Below the pieces are notes generated by a model. The model did not search any database, was not told the origin of the DNA, and saw nothing but the letters and a program-made list of their open reading frames with translations. From contig NZ_JAJAEL010000005.1 of assembly GCF_020447205.1 (NCBI RefSeq), positions 102,364 through 166,363 of the forward strand: a stretch of DNA of 64,000 nt, given 5' to 3'. Shown here in pieces: positions 53,825 to 61,905 of the stretch (within the stretch, counting starts at the first letter, position 1; every line of letters starts with the position of its first letter). A program made the position numbers and the translations under genes. Source of the DNA: Thalassolituus alkanivorans (GTDB lineage: Bacteria > Pseudomonadota > Gammaproteobacteria > Pseudomonadales > Oceanobacteraceae).

Positions 53825-55146
53825 TGGAGGCGATCCGGGTGCAATATGCCGAAGGTGCTGTCACCCATTCTGTGGGAGCGGTCAGCTTTGATACCACTAC
53901 CGGGCAGGGGGCATTTGAATACAGTCCGGAATTTATCCGCAGCGGCATCGAGCTGGCACCTCTGACAATGCCTCTGGCGGCGGGTGTTTATCGGTTTCCG
54001 CAACTCGGCTTCGCCACCTTTAAGGGCTTACCCGGTTTAATTGCCGACTCACTGCCGGACGATTTTGGTAATGCGGTATTAAATGCCTGGGTTGCCAGTC
54101 GCGGTAAGCGCCCGCAGGACATCACGCCATTGCAGCGTCTGCAGTACACAGGTAAGCGCGGCATGGGTGCTCTGGAATTTGCACCGGCAACACGGCTGAA
54201 AAGTCTGAATGCCTCGCAGCAGGTGGAAATTCATGCGCTGGTGGAAATCGCGCAGGATATTCTCGATAAGCGCAGTGATTTTCAGGTGACACTTGATCAG
54301 CACGGTGCTGATGATAAAGAAGCCATGCTGGCGCTGTTGTCGGTGGGTATGAGTGCTGGTGGCGCACGGCCTAAAGCGGTATTGGCCTTTAACGAGAATT
54401 TTACTCAGGCGCGCTCCGGGCAGACCGATGTACCGGCAGGGTTCAGTCATTATCTGATGAAGTTTGATGGTGTCAGTGAGCACAATCAGAATACGGAAAC
54501 CTTTGGTGATCCTATGGGTTATGGTGCCATGGAATACGTTTATGCGCAGATGGCCCAGGCCTGTGGTATTCAGATGATGCCCTGTTATTTATTGGCAGAA
54601 GGTGATCGCCGCCATTTTCTGACCCAGCGATTTGACCGCGCCGGTAACGACAAAATACATATGCAGACGCTTAATGGTCTGGCGCATGTGGATTACAAAA
54701 AGCCGGGCAGTTTTTCCTACGCCGAATTGTTTGCCGTAGCGCGCCGGTTAAAACTGAGTGCGCCCGAAGCGGAACAGATTCTGCGCCGTATGATATTTAA
54801 TATCGTTGCCCGCAATCATGATGATCATGCCAAAAATACCGCGTTTTTGTACCTTAACCGGAAATGGTCGCTGGCGCCGGCTTATGACCTTGCATACAGC
54901 TATAAACCCGGTAGCCCCTGGGTGAATAGTCACTGGATGAGTTTAAATGGCAAGCGTGATGCCTTTACCCGTGAGGATATCTATTCACTGGAAAAGCTCA
55001 GTCCGTTGTTCAGTCGTAAAAAACTTAATACGGTTATTGATGAGGTCATTGAGCAGGTTTCGCGCTGGCCGCAGCTGGCAAAAGAACAGGGTGTGCCTTT
55101 GTCACTGGTGAATGAAATTACGGCGAATCTGCGGCTGACTTTATGA
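53818..55146 (+). CDS. hipA: HipA-family serine/threonine kinase toxin
   Basis: A 442-residue HipA. The N-terminal Couple_hipA domain includes PGLIADSLPDDFGN near 70 and RGMGALEF near 115; the kinase domain has SAGGARPKA near 185 (the loop region carrying the autophosphorylated Ser in E. coli HipA), YLMKFDG (ATP-binding Lys), NHDDHAKN at 333-340 (catalytic loop) and APAYDL (metal-binding Asp). All key residues are present, so it is probably active. E. coli HipA phosphorylates glutamyl-tRNA synthetase, blocks charging and causes persistence. It overlaps hipB upstream and the QTMAN-like gene downstream, forming a three-gene unit. Confidence 0.92.
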   Translation: MVMEAIRVQYAEGAVTHSVGAVSFDTTTGQGAFEYSPEFIRSGIELAPLTMPLAAGVYRFPQLGFATFKGLPGLIADSLPDDFGNAVLNAWVASRGKRPQDITPLQRLQYTGKRGMGALEFAPATRLKSLNASQQVEIHALVEIAQDILDKRSDFQVTLDQHGADDKEAMLALLSVGMSAGGARPKAVLAFNENFTQARSGQTDVPAGFSHYLMKFDGVSEHNQNTETFGDPMGYGAMEYVYAQMAQACGIQMMPCYLLAEGDRRHFLTQRFDRAGNDKIHMQTLNGLAHVDYKKPGSFSYAELFAVARRLKLSAPEAEQILRRMIFNIVARNHDDHAKNTAFLYLNRKWSLAPAYDLAYSYKPGSPWVNSHWMSLNGKRDAFTREDIYSLEKLSPLFSRKKLNTVIDEVIEQVSRWPQLAKEQGVPLSLVNEITANLRLTL

Positions 55147-56183
55147 GTAAAAAAATTCTCCTGCTGTCTGCCTATCGCTCTGACAGCCATGCCAGCTGGG
55201 CGAAATGGCTGACACAGAATCTGGCCGCCGACTGGCGTGTGCTGGAATTACCCGGGCGTTATTATCGCTGGCGCATCCGTGGTAATCCGCTGAGCTGGCT
55301 GGATGAATTGCCTGAACTTCTGCACGATTGGCAACCTGAGCGTATTCTGGCCACCTCTATGGTGGATATCGCCACTATTAAGGGCTTGTTTCCGCAATTG
55401 GCGGCGGTACCGGTCAGTTATTATTTTCACGAAAACCAGTTCGCGTATCCGCAGGGGGAAGGTCAGCACAACTCGGTTGATCCGATGATGGTACAGCTGT
55501 ATGGCGCGCTGGCGGCCGATGAATGCTTATTTAATTCGGATTTTAATCGCCAGACGTTTTTAACCGGTGTGGATGCACTGTTAAAAAAACTGCCGGATTG
55601 TAAACCGTCCTCGTTATCTGATCGTCTCGGGAAAAAATCAACCGTGCTGCCGGTGCCGGTTAATTCCGTGGCTGTCGGTAAAAAAATCCCCGGTCTTATC
55701 GTCTGGAATCACCGCTGGGAATACGACAAAAAGCCTGAGTCGTTTTTACAGTTACTGCAGTTACTGAAAGCTCAGGGCGTTGATTTTAAACTGGCGCTGC
55801 TGGGTGCACGGGCGCAAAAAATACCGGCGGCATTAACCCATATCCGCAATGAGTTTTCTGCACAGATTCTGGTCGATGCTATGGTCAGCCGTGCTGATTA
55901 TGAATACTGGCTGGGTGCTGCTGAAGTAGTTGTCAGTACGGCCATCCATGAGTTTCAGGGGTTGTCGGTGCATGAAGCGGTCAGTGCCGGAGCCGTACCT
56001 GTGGTGCCTGATGATTTGTGTTATCGCGAACAATATCCTGAAGCACTGCGTTACCCACCCGCAGATACTGATGCGGCGGTTGCTGTTATCCGTGCGGTAT
56101 TCTCTGGCAAAGACGGTTGTTTACCACGGGCAGCAGTGACCAGTTCTGCCGATGCCTGGCGGCAATGGTTACGTTATTGCTGA
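55143..56183 (+). CDS. QTMAN-like (DUF3524/GTDC1 family) glycosyltransferase
   Basis: A 346-residue GT-B glycosyltransferase. PVSYYFHENQFAYP near 86-99, PGLIVWNHRWEYDKKP near 183-198 and ADYEYWLGAAEVVVSTAIHEFQG near 240-262 are hallmarks of the DUF3524/GTDC1 family, whose animal member QTMAN mannosylates queuosine at position 34 of tRNA-Asp. The bacterial function is inferred from homology only; it may add a sugar to tRNA queuosine or to another acceptor. The ATG overlaps the hipA stop by four bases, so translation is coupled to the toxin gene. The 3' end overlaps the convergent REC gene by ten bases. Confidence 0.78.
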   Translation: MSKKILLLSAYRSDSHASWAKWLTQNLAADWRVLELPGRYYRWRIRGNPLSWLDELPELLHDWQPERILATSMVDIATIKGLFPQLAAVPVSYYFHENQFAYPQGEGQHNSVDPMMVQLYGALAADECLFNSDFNRQTFLTGVDALLKKLPDCKPSSLSDRLGKKSTVLPVPVNSVAVGKKIPGLIVWNHRWEYDKKPESFLQLLQLLKAQGVDFKLALLGARAQKIPAALTHIRNEFSAQILVDAMVSRADYEYWLGAAEVVVSTAIHEFQGLSVHEAVSAGAVPVVPDDLCYREQYPEALRYPPADTDAAVAVIRAVFSGKDGCLPRAAVTSSADAWRQWLRYC

Positions 56184-57301
56184 GCCAGCAGGTCGTACAG
56201 GGCCTCAAGAATTTTGCTCAGGTTACCATCCATATCTTTGGCTTTTCCCGCCATATCATCCAGCCTGGCGGTCGTCTGATTCGCCAGTTTCATGAGTTTT
56301 TTCTCCTGATCCTCTTCAAGGCCAAGGCTGAATAACATGCCTTCGAGGCGAATCACCATGTCGCTGACGGTGTTGGTGACGCTTTCGGTATAGGCATTAA
56401 TATCATTACTGGTCAGGCGGATGTTGTCTTCAGCCAGGGCAATCAGGTCACGCAAAAATTGTGTACGCTGCTGGCTGAGATTGGACTCCGCAGCAATGGA
56501 CTGCGCGCGGCCATTGGCAATATCGGCGAGCACCGCCAGATGGTCTTTGAGGCGGCCATAGCGGGCTTCATCGTCCAGGGGCATATTCTTGATCAGAATA
56601 ATCACCATGCCGCTGTGAATAACGGTGCGGACACCCAAATGGGTAATCCGCTGGTCGACATTGCGGAATTTCATCAGAACTTTTGCCTCCATCGAACCTG
56701 CGGTGCAACCCAGCAGAACCGGTTCCGCTTCGTCAATCAGCACGCAGCAGTTGAGGCCGAACTGAGCTGCGACGGTCATAATGGCAACGGCGAGGGCGCT
56801 GCCTTTCTGAATGGCCTGAACTTCTTTTACAAAATGGATAATCTGGCCCAGCTCACTGGAGCTGGTCATAGCTTCCATCGCCACATTCATGGCTTCGTGC
56901 GATTGCGCAATGGCCTGCTTGCGTGACAGGCAGCGCTGCAGATGAAACTCAATCTTTTCCAGCAGCAGGGTGCCGTCAATGGGCTTGGTCAGGTAATCAT
57001 CGGCGCCGGCTTCAAAACCGGCAAGACGCTCTTCGGCACTGTCTCTGGCAGAAACAAATATCACCGGAATGGTCGCGCTGCGCGCCGTTTTACGGATTGT
57101 CAGGCAGGTATGGTAGCCACTGATTCCCGGCATGTTGATATCCAGCAGGATCAGGTCCGGCTCTTCCTGCTCCAGCATGCTCAGGCATTGTTCCCCTGAT
57201 TCAGCTTCGCTTATACGGTATTTGTCTTCCAGCAGGCTGCGCAGCAGCAGGCGGTTGTCGGCAGCGTCATCGACGATATAAATCAGTGGTTGGGGTGTCA
57301 T
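56174..57301 (-). CDS. response regulator with REC domain and uncharacterised output region
   Basis: A 375-residue protein. The receiver domain (5-125) is complete: acidic pair in YIVDDAAD, phosphoacceptor in LILLDINMPG near 54, and Lys in LTKPIDG near 106. The region 140-270 has no motif I can name; it is hydrophobic with alternating strands and could be a GAF-like or heme/sensor domain. The last 100 residues are strongly helical (coiled-coil-like; heptad-style Leu/Ile spacing). There is no DNA-binding or catalytic output motif. No histidine kinase is adjacent. Confidence 0.75.
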   Translation of the reverse strand: MTPQPLIYIVDDAADNRLLLRSLLEDKYRISEAESGEQCLSMLEQEEPDLILLDINMPGISGYHTCLTIRKTARSATIPVIFVSARDSAEERLAGFEAGADDYLTKPIDGTLLLEKIEFHLQRCLSRKQAIAQSHEAMNVAMEAMTSSSELGQIIHFVKEVQAIQKGSALAVAIMTVAAQFGLNCCVLIDEAEPVLLGCTAGSMEAKVLMKFRNVDQRITHLGVRTVIHSGMVIILIKNMPLDDEARYGRLKDHLAVLADIANGRAQSIAAESNLSQQRTQFLRDLIALAEDNIRLTSNDINAYTESVTNTVSDMVIRLEGMLFSLGLEEDQEKKLMKLANQTTARLDDMAGKAKDMDGNLSKILEALYDLLAQQ

Positions 57302-57526
57302 GCGTTTTCTCCATTACTACGGCTGTATGGCTGATCCCTGGCCGGAGGCCTTATTTTCTGGCCCGCAGTTAACGGGTGGACGTTATCTCTCAGTCTAGAC
57401 GCGGAAGACGAGGGGGCAATGTTGGGGCTGGCATCTGCGGATTTGCGTGGTTTTACAGCAGGTTATGGCGGGATAGAAGGCAGCGGGGGGTGACGACTGC
57501 GGTTTTTCCGGATTGTGCGCATTTGC

Positions 57527-57555
57527 GGGTCTGTTAATGCGGGTTTAACAGACCC
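57527..57555. other. 11-bp inverted repeat after the solute-binding protein gene
   Basis: GGGTCTGTTAA (57527-57537) pairs with TTAACAGACCC (57545-57555). It lies just past the stop of the gene read leftwards (stop at 57568). No T run follows on that strand, so it is a weak terminator or an mRNA 3'-end hairpin. Confidence 0.5.
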
Positions 57556-57567
57556 GGACTGGAGGTG

Positions 57568-58353
57568 CTATTTGCTTAAGGCCTCTTTGACCGATGCCGG
57601 AAGCTCGCCGTCCCACTTTTTATAGATCGGGAGCAGCTTATTTTCCCGCTCGAGGACAGGCATACGCTCGTTGTAAATATCAATCAGAACCTGCGACAGT
57701 GGCGTGTTGGCAAAGCCGATGTAGATGTCGGTGCCTTCGGGCATTTCGTTCATAACGTAGTGCGTCATATCCAGATTGTTGGCGGCTACGGTCGCGGCAA
57801 TTTCGTCCCACTCATCAATCAGGTAATCAATTTTTCCGGCTTCGAGCAGTTCCAGTCCCAGTGCCGTGGTGCGGTATTCCAGCAATTCAAAGTCACGTTG
57901 GTCTGCTTCAATAACATCGTAGTCTTTTATCCAGCCGACATTTTTATTACTCAGGCTGGCCGTGCCATTCCAGGGCAGATTGCGTTTAGCCAGGGTTAAT
58001 ACAGACATGTATTCCACATCGATGGCGTAGTCCGGAAAAAGCAGGTCTTCTTCAGTCTCTTTGTATTCACCGGCAATGGCGTTGTAAACACGGTATTTGG
58101 TAACCATCTTCATCGCCCGGTTCCAGGGGACGTTGGCTGTTTTCACCTTAACCTGCGCCGGCTCGTAGATCGCCTTCAGTAATTCCCAATAGAGCCCGGT
58201 ACCATCAGCGTTGGTAAAACCTTCCCATTCGGGGGCAACCACACTGATCGACTTGATATTTTCACGATTGAAAACTGAATTTTTTTCGGCGGATTCCGCG
58301 GCTGCAAACAGGCTGCTGAAAGACAGCAGTAAAAGGATAAGGTACTTGGGCAT
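57568..58353 (-). CDS. periplasmic solute-binding protein, SBP_bac_3 family
   Basis: I start at the ATG reading MPKYLILLLLSFSSLF (261 residues) with AAGG upstream; the signal peptide ends around residues 18-20 (FAAAES). The chain follows the amino-acid-binding SBP_bac_3 pattern: DGTGLYWELLKAIYE near 50, NAIAGEYKETEEDLLFPDYA near 95, and a dimerising hinge with LLEYRTTALGLELLEAGKIDYLID. No ABC permease or ATPase gene is near, so it may serve as a sensor or work with components elsewhere, as many SBP_bac_3 orphans in this group do. Confidence 0.8.
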   Translation of the reverse strand: MPKYLILLLLSFSSLFAAAESAEKNSVFNRENIKSISVVAPEWEGFTNADGTGLYWELLKAIYEPAQVKVKTANVPWNRAMKMVTKYRVYNAIAGEYKETEEDLLFPDYAIDVEYMSVLTLAKRNLPWNGTASLSNKNVGWIKDYDVIEADQRDFELLEYRTTALGLELLEAGKIDYLIDEWDEIAATVAANNLDMTHYVMNEMPEGTDIYIGFANTPLSQVLIDIYNERMPVLERENKLLPIYKKWDGELPASVKEALSK

Positions 58354-58432
58354 AAGAAGGCCTTGGCATGAATGATCCCTTAATGGTAACACCTGTGGCG
58401 CGGTCTTCTTGTTCAGAGTGTCCGGAATTACA

Positions 58433-58466
58433 AAATAAAACGCAGAGAACCGAAGTACTTCTGCGT
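58433..58466 (-). terminator. rho-independent terminator of the ATP-grasp gene
   Basis: Read on the minus strand, ACGCAGA and TCTGCGT form a 7-bp stem (58460-58466 with 58440-58446), and the following transcript is U-rich (58431-58439). It lies 24 bases after the ATP-grasp stop. Confidence 0.8.
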
Positions 58467-58489
58467 CCTGATTTCTACTGATTTTTTTA

Positions 58490-59962
58490 TTATTTGCGTC
58501 CGTTCAGCTCGTCCAGTTTGCGCAGCATAATGCCCATGATCTGTTGATACAGCAGGCTGCCGCTGTGCAGGTCTTCGACACCCATGTCGATGCTGGGGTT
58601 ATCGTTAACCTCAATAATAACGGCGCGATCGCCGCTCTCTTTCAGGTCCACACCATAAAAGCCATTACCCATGCACTTGGCTGCTTTCAGTGCGGTCTTG
58701 ATGACTTTTCTCGGAACTTTATCGACCGACATTGCATCGGCATTGCCGGATTTATGCGAGCGCGCGCTATGGTTGTAAATCTGCCAATGGCTTTTGGCCA
58801 TAAAATAGCGGCAGGCGTAAATGACCTGATTGTCCATAATACCGATGCGCCAGTCGTAATCGGTGGGCATAAATTCCTGCAGCAGTAAAATCGCTGAGCG
58901 CTGACTCAGACGCTCGATGCATTCAATCAGTTGTTCGCGGTCTTTGGCTTTTTCCACCCCGATAGAAAACGAACCGTCCGGCACCTTAACAATCACCGGC
59001 AAGCCCAGCTCGGCAATCAGACCGTCGAGATCGTAGGGCTGGTTACCCATAATCAGACGGGTTTTCGGCGTGTCGACTTCAAAGCGCTGCAGGCGTTCGT
59101 GCAGATACACTTTATTCGAGCAGCGCATAATGTCGGTCGGGCTGTCGATCACCAGCAGGCCCTGATTTTCTGCATTCTGGGCTATCTGGTAGGTGTGATG
59201 ATCCACGCGGGTGGTTTCGCGGATAAACAGCGCGTCGTATTCGCCAATGCGGGACGCATCTTTCCAGGTAATAAAATCGACATTCAGGCCGAGGTCTTTA
59301 CCGGCTTTCTCAAAGGCTTTTAAGGCGCCTTTATTGGATGGCGGCAAGGCTTCTTCCGGGTTGTGCAGAATGGCAAGGTCGTATTTAAAGCGTTTGCCCG
59401 AACGGCGGTTACGCCAGATTTTATGGCTGAAGGCATCCAGTGCTTCGGCAAAGCGGGTCTGGCCTGCATCGTCGAGATCATCAAGTGAACAGCAGTGCAC
59501 GCGGCTGATGGTCCATACACCGGGCTGGTGACGGGTCAGGGTGATATCCAGTACCGGAAAACCAAAGGTATCAAAAATACGGCGGGCAACGGCTGCCAGC
59601 TCCGGCTGTTCGCTCTGGCCGAAGTAAATGCGTAACGGCAGCTGCTGGCTGTCGGCATCGCGTTTTTTGTAGAGGCTGTCGAGCTGACGTCCGTAGCGCA
59701 GTGGCAACGGCTGGCCGGATTCAAAGCTGTTCAGCTCGCGGATGGCGCGCACCGATGGAAATACCTGACCGCCGCGGGCCTCGGCCAGCAGAGAGCCATA
59801 GTAGCCTGTGCTCAGGTAGCTGTAGTCGCGGCAAAGGTTGATGACGTAGCCGCGGGTCTCGGCAAAGTCGCGCAGGTATTGCTCAATCGCAATCACCTGA
59901 TTGGTCGGATAAAACGGACTCCAGTCCGTCAGCTGATCGACAAGCACGAGCAAAGGTTTCAT
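58490..59962 (-). CDS. RLAN-RimK-type ATP-grasp ligase
   Basis: A 490-residue protein. The first ~230 residues match the RLAN domain that precedes some RimK-like ligases (DQLTDWSPFYPTNQVIAIEQYL near 9-28). The ATP-grasp region follows: MRCSNKVYLHERLQ near 282, PVIVKVPDGSFSIGVEKA near 329-346, LLQEFMPTDYDWRIGI near 370, and the metal-binding VIIEVNDNPSID near 453-464. RimK-type enzymes join amino acids to the C-terminus of a protein or peptide through amide bonds. It is divergent from a GNAT-C39 peptidase fusion, a recurrent partner in predicted peptide-modification systems. The acceptor is unknown. All ATP-grasp residues I can check are intact. Confidence 0.85.
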   Translation of the reverse strand: MKPLLVLVDQLTDWSPFYPTNQVIAIEQYLRDFAETRGYVINLCRDYSYLSTGYYGSLLAEARGGQVFPSVRAIRELNSFESGQPLPLRYGRQLDSLYKKRDADSQQLPLRIYFGQSEQPELAAVARRIFDTFGFPVLDITLTRHQPGVWTISRVHCCSLDDLDDAGQTRFAEALDAFSHKIWRNRRSGKRFKYDLAILHNPEEALPPSNKGALKAFEKAGKDLGLNVDFITWKDASRIGEYDALFIRETTRVDHHTYQIAQNAENQGLLVIDSPTDIMRCSNKVYLHERLQRFEVDTPKTRLIMGNQPYDLDGLIAELGLPVIVKVPDGSFSIGVEKAKDREQLIECIERLSQRSAILLLQEFMPTDYDWRIGIMDNQVIYACRYFMAKSHWQIYNHSARSHKSGNADAMSVDKVPRKVIKTALKAAKCMGNGFYGVDLKESGDRAVIIEVNDNPSIDMGVEDLHSGSLLYQQIMGIMLRKLDELNGRK

Positions 59963-60300
59963 AACATATTCCGCAGAATGAGACCGATAAAATAAGGTGG
60001 TTGCTGAGCCCGAAAGGGCGTCTGGTCAGACTCCGGATTTACGCTCTGGTTCATGCCGGATAACGGCGTAAGAAAAAGGGCAGTCCATCGCCTGACGGAT
60101 GTCAGTGTCAGCAGGCAGCGGCACCAGAACAGTGCTGGCTGAAAAATCATAGTATGCAGGGGGCGCGACTTTCGCCAGTAAAAAAATAGCGCTGGCGCTA
60201 CTTTTTTTCGGCTGAGGTGAAGACTATGCTCAGCGGCATTATCAGACCGTGCGCTATGCGTCCGGCTGATCTTTTCTGGCTCTGAAAATTACGGATTTTT
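59963..60300. other. 338-bp spacer between the divergent ATP-grasp and GNAT-C39 genes
   Basis: No convincing gene. A 63-codon frame on the minus strand (60150-59959) ends in a TGA that overlaps the ATG of the ATP-grasp gene, which could couple translation, but its sequence does not look like a protein. A terminator-like hairpin sits at 60181-60209. Confidence 0.4.
60181..60209. terminator. terminator-like hairpin in a divergent promoter region
   Basis: Seven A residues, TAGCGC, TG, GCGCTA, C and seven T residues form a near-perfect bidirectional terminator shape. It lies between two divergent genes rather than after one, so it may end an unannotated short transcript from 59963-60180 or attenuate the GNAT-C39 mRNA. 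Confidence 0.55.
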
Positions 60301-61425
60301 ATGCATCCCCGACTGGCGGAAATTAGCGACGTTGCGGCGTTGAGTGCACTTGAAGCGCAGGTATTCAGCGGTGACTGTCTGAATGCGCGGCGCTTTCGCC
60401 ATTTTATCCGCAGCGAGCACAGTGAGCTCTGGTGTCTGGATCATCCGCAGGGCGGCATCCAGGCCTATGCGCTGGTGCTGTTTCATCGCGGCACCTCGCT
60501 GGCGCGTCTGTATTCTCTGGCGGTTGCGCCTGAAGCCCGCGGACAGGGGCTGGGGCTGCAATTGCTGCGCTGGGTGGAAGAGCGGGCGCTGGCCCGTCAC
60601 GTATTATTTATGCGCCTTGAAGTACGCAAGGACAACGCTGGCGCATTGGCCTTATATGAGCGTTATGGCTACCGCCGGTTGCGTACCCTCAAACAGTATT
60701 ACGAGGATGGTGCCGATGGCTGGCGTATGGAAAAACACCTGCGCGGTGCAATTCCGGTACCGGATAAAATCCCGTTTTATGCCCAGACCACACCTTTTAC
60801 CTGCGGCCCGGCCGCCTTGCTGATGGCGATGCGCAGTCTGGATAAAAGCGTGGTGCTTAACCGCCTGCATGAGCTGAACCTGTGGCGCGAGGCGACCACT
60901 ATTTATCTGACCACGGGTCACGGCGGAACCTCACCGCAGGGGTTGGCTCTGGCGGCGCACAGTCGTGGTTTTGCGGTGCGGTTGTGGCTGTCGGATATTC
61001 GCGTGGCGTTTCTGGATGGTGTGCGCAGTAGCCATAAGCGTGACGTTATCCAGCTGGTCGGTGATGATTTTCAGGCGCGCTGTGACAGCGCCGGGATTAT
61101 TACCGAGGTCGGCACTAAAAGTGTGGATGATCTGCGCCAGGCGCTGGCGGCGGGGTACCGTATTCTGTTGTTAATCAGCACCTGGCGTCTTAACCGCAAT
61201 AAAGCGCCGCACTGGGTGTGGCTGGTGTCGGTGGACGATGATTACGGCTATATCAACGATCCGGATGTGGATGCCGATCTGGATCAGGTGGCGACCGATA
61301 ACCTCTATGTGCCGGTCAGCCTCGACAATCTGGCGCGCATGATTCAGTACGGCACGGCACAGTATGGAGCGGCGGTATTGCTCTCTGAATCGCCACAGCC
61401 GGTTCAGGAGGCTGCGTGCACGTAA
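60301..61425 (+). CDS. GNAT acetyltransferase / C39-like peptidase fusion
   Basis: A 374-residue protein with two domains. Residues 1-150 form a RimI-like GNAT N-acetyltransferase: VAPEARGQGLGLQLL at 75-89 is the acetyl-CoA-binding loop, and NAGALALYERYGY near 112-124 is the C-terminal motif. Residues 155-365 form a C39-type papain-like peptidase: Cys168 in TPFTCGPAAL, His304 in APHWVW and Asp320 in YINDPD are the likely triad. No membrane segment or transporter is attached, so it is cytoplasmic, unlike bacteriocin-exporting C39 proteins. The fusion pairs with the divergent RLAN-RimK ligase: one may process or acetylate what the other ligates. Its 3' end overlaps a small minus-strand gene by 22 bases. 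Confidence 0.85.
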   Translation: MHPRLAEISDVAALSALEAQVFSGDCLNARRFRHFIRSEHSELWCLDHPQGGIQAYALVLFHRGTSLARLYSLAVAPEARGQGLGLQLLRWVEERALARHVLFMRLEVRKDNAGALALYERYGYRRLRTLKQYYEDGADGWRMEKHLRGAIPVPDKIPFYAQTTPFTCGPAALLMAMRSLDKSVVLNRLHELNLWREATTIYLTTGHGGTSPQGLALAAHSRGFAVRLWLSDIRVAFLDGVRSSHKRDVIQLVGDDFQARCDSAGIITEVGTKSVDDLRQALAAGYRILLLISTWRLNRNKAPHWVWLVSVDDDYGYINDPDVDADLDQVATDNLYVPVSLDNLARMIQYGTAQYGAAVLLSESPQPVQEAACT

Positions 61426-61616
61426 GGCTCGGTACGTTGCGGGTCGTACAGCTCGTCAAATTCCGGCGCGCGCTCTGAGCGCAGCGCCACCCAGCCGGCG
61501 ACATCTTCACGCCATTCTTCCATTGGCCGTATCAGCGGCGCCGCCAGCATCTTGGCTTCGGTGCCACGGGTTGCAAATACCAGAACCTGTTCCACTTTGT
61601 ATGCCTGTAATGCCAT
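61404..61616 (-). CDS. small hypothetical protein, 70 residues
   Basis: ATG at 61616 with GGAG about 8 bases upstream; the frame looks like real protein, starting MALQAYKVEQVLVFATRGTE and ending PYVHAAS. It has a charged centre (EEWREDVAGW) and no recognised domain or membrane segment. It is convergent with the GNAT-C39 gene and overlaps it by 22 bases. Function unknown. Confidence 0.5.
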   Translation of the reverse strand: MALQAYKVEQVLVFATRGTEAKMLAAPLIRPMEEWREDVAGWVALRSERAPEFDELYDPQRTEPYVHAAS

Positions 61617-61860
61617 GCCTGTTGCTCCGCGATTATCTGACTCTGTGCCGGTCGTGAATACTGCGACCGGGCGGCACTTTATACCAGAAGAGAGGCGTTC
61701 AGCCTATGCCGGAACTGTGCACGGGAGGATCTCCGATCATCAAAAAGCAGCACAAGTGGCGCGAAAAAACGTAACAAAAACAAAGAGTTCTGCTATATGC
61801 TGTACGGCAGTCCCGGATGGACTGCGCTGAATACTCTCCGCTGACAGCGACGTTTTAACG

Positions 61861-61896
61861 AACGACGACAAAAAGTTAATTAACGACGACAAAAAG
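61861..61896 (+). repeat. 15-bp direct repeat upstream of the sphingomyelinase-like gene
   Basis: AACGACGACAAAAAG occurs at 61861-61875 and 61882-61896, 21 bases apart (about two helical turns), just before ATG 61906. It could be an activator site or a simple duplication. Confidence 0.75.
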
Positions 61897-61905
61897 AGAT
61901 TCCAT

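Noticed and set aside
57568..58353. ABC amino-acid transporter operon
   Set aside because: Only the solute-binding protein is present; neighbours are unrelated and no permease or ATPase gene is nearby.
59959..60150. 63-codon minus-strand frame overlapping the ATP-grasp start
   Set aside because: The stop/start overlap is suggestive of a leader peptide, but composition is not protein-like and no ribosome binding site stands out.
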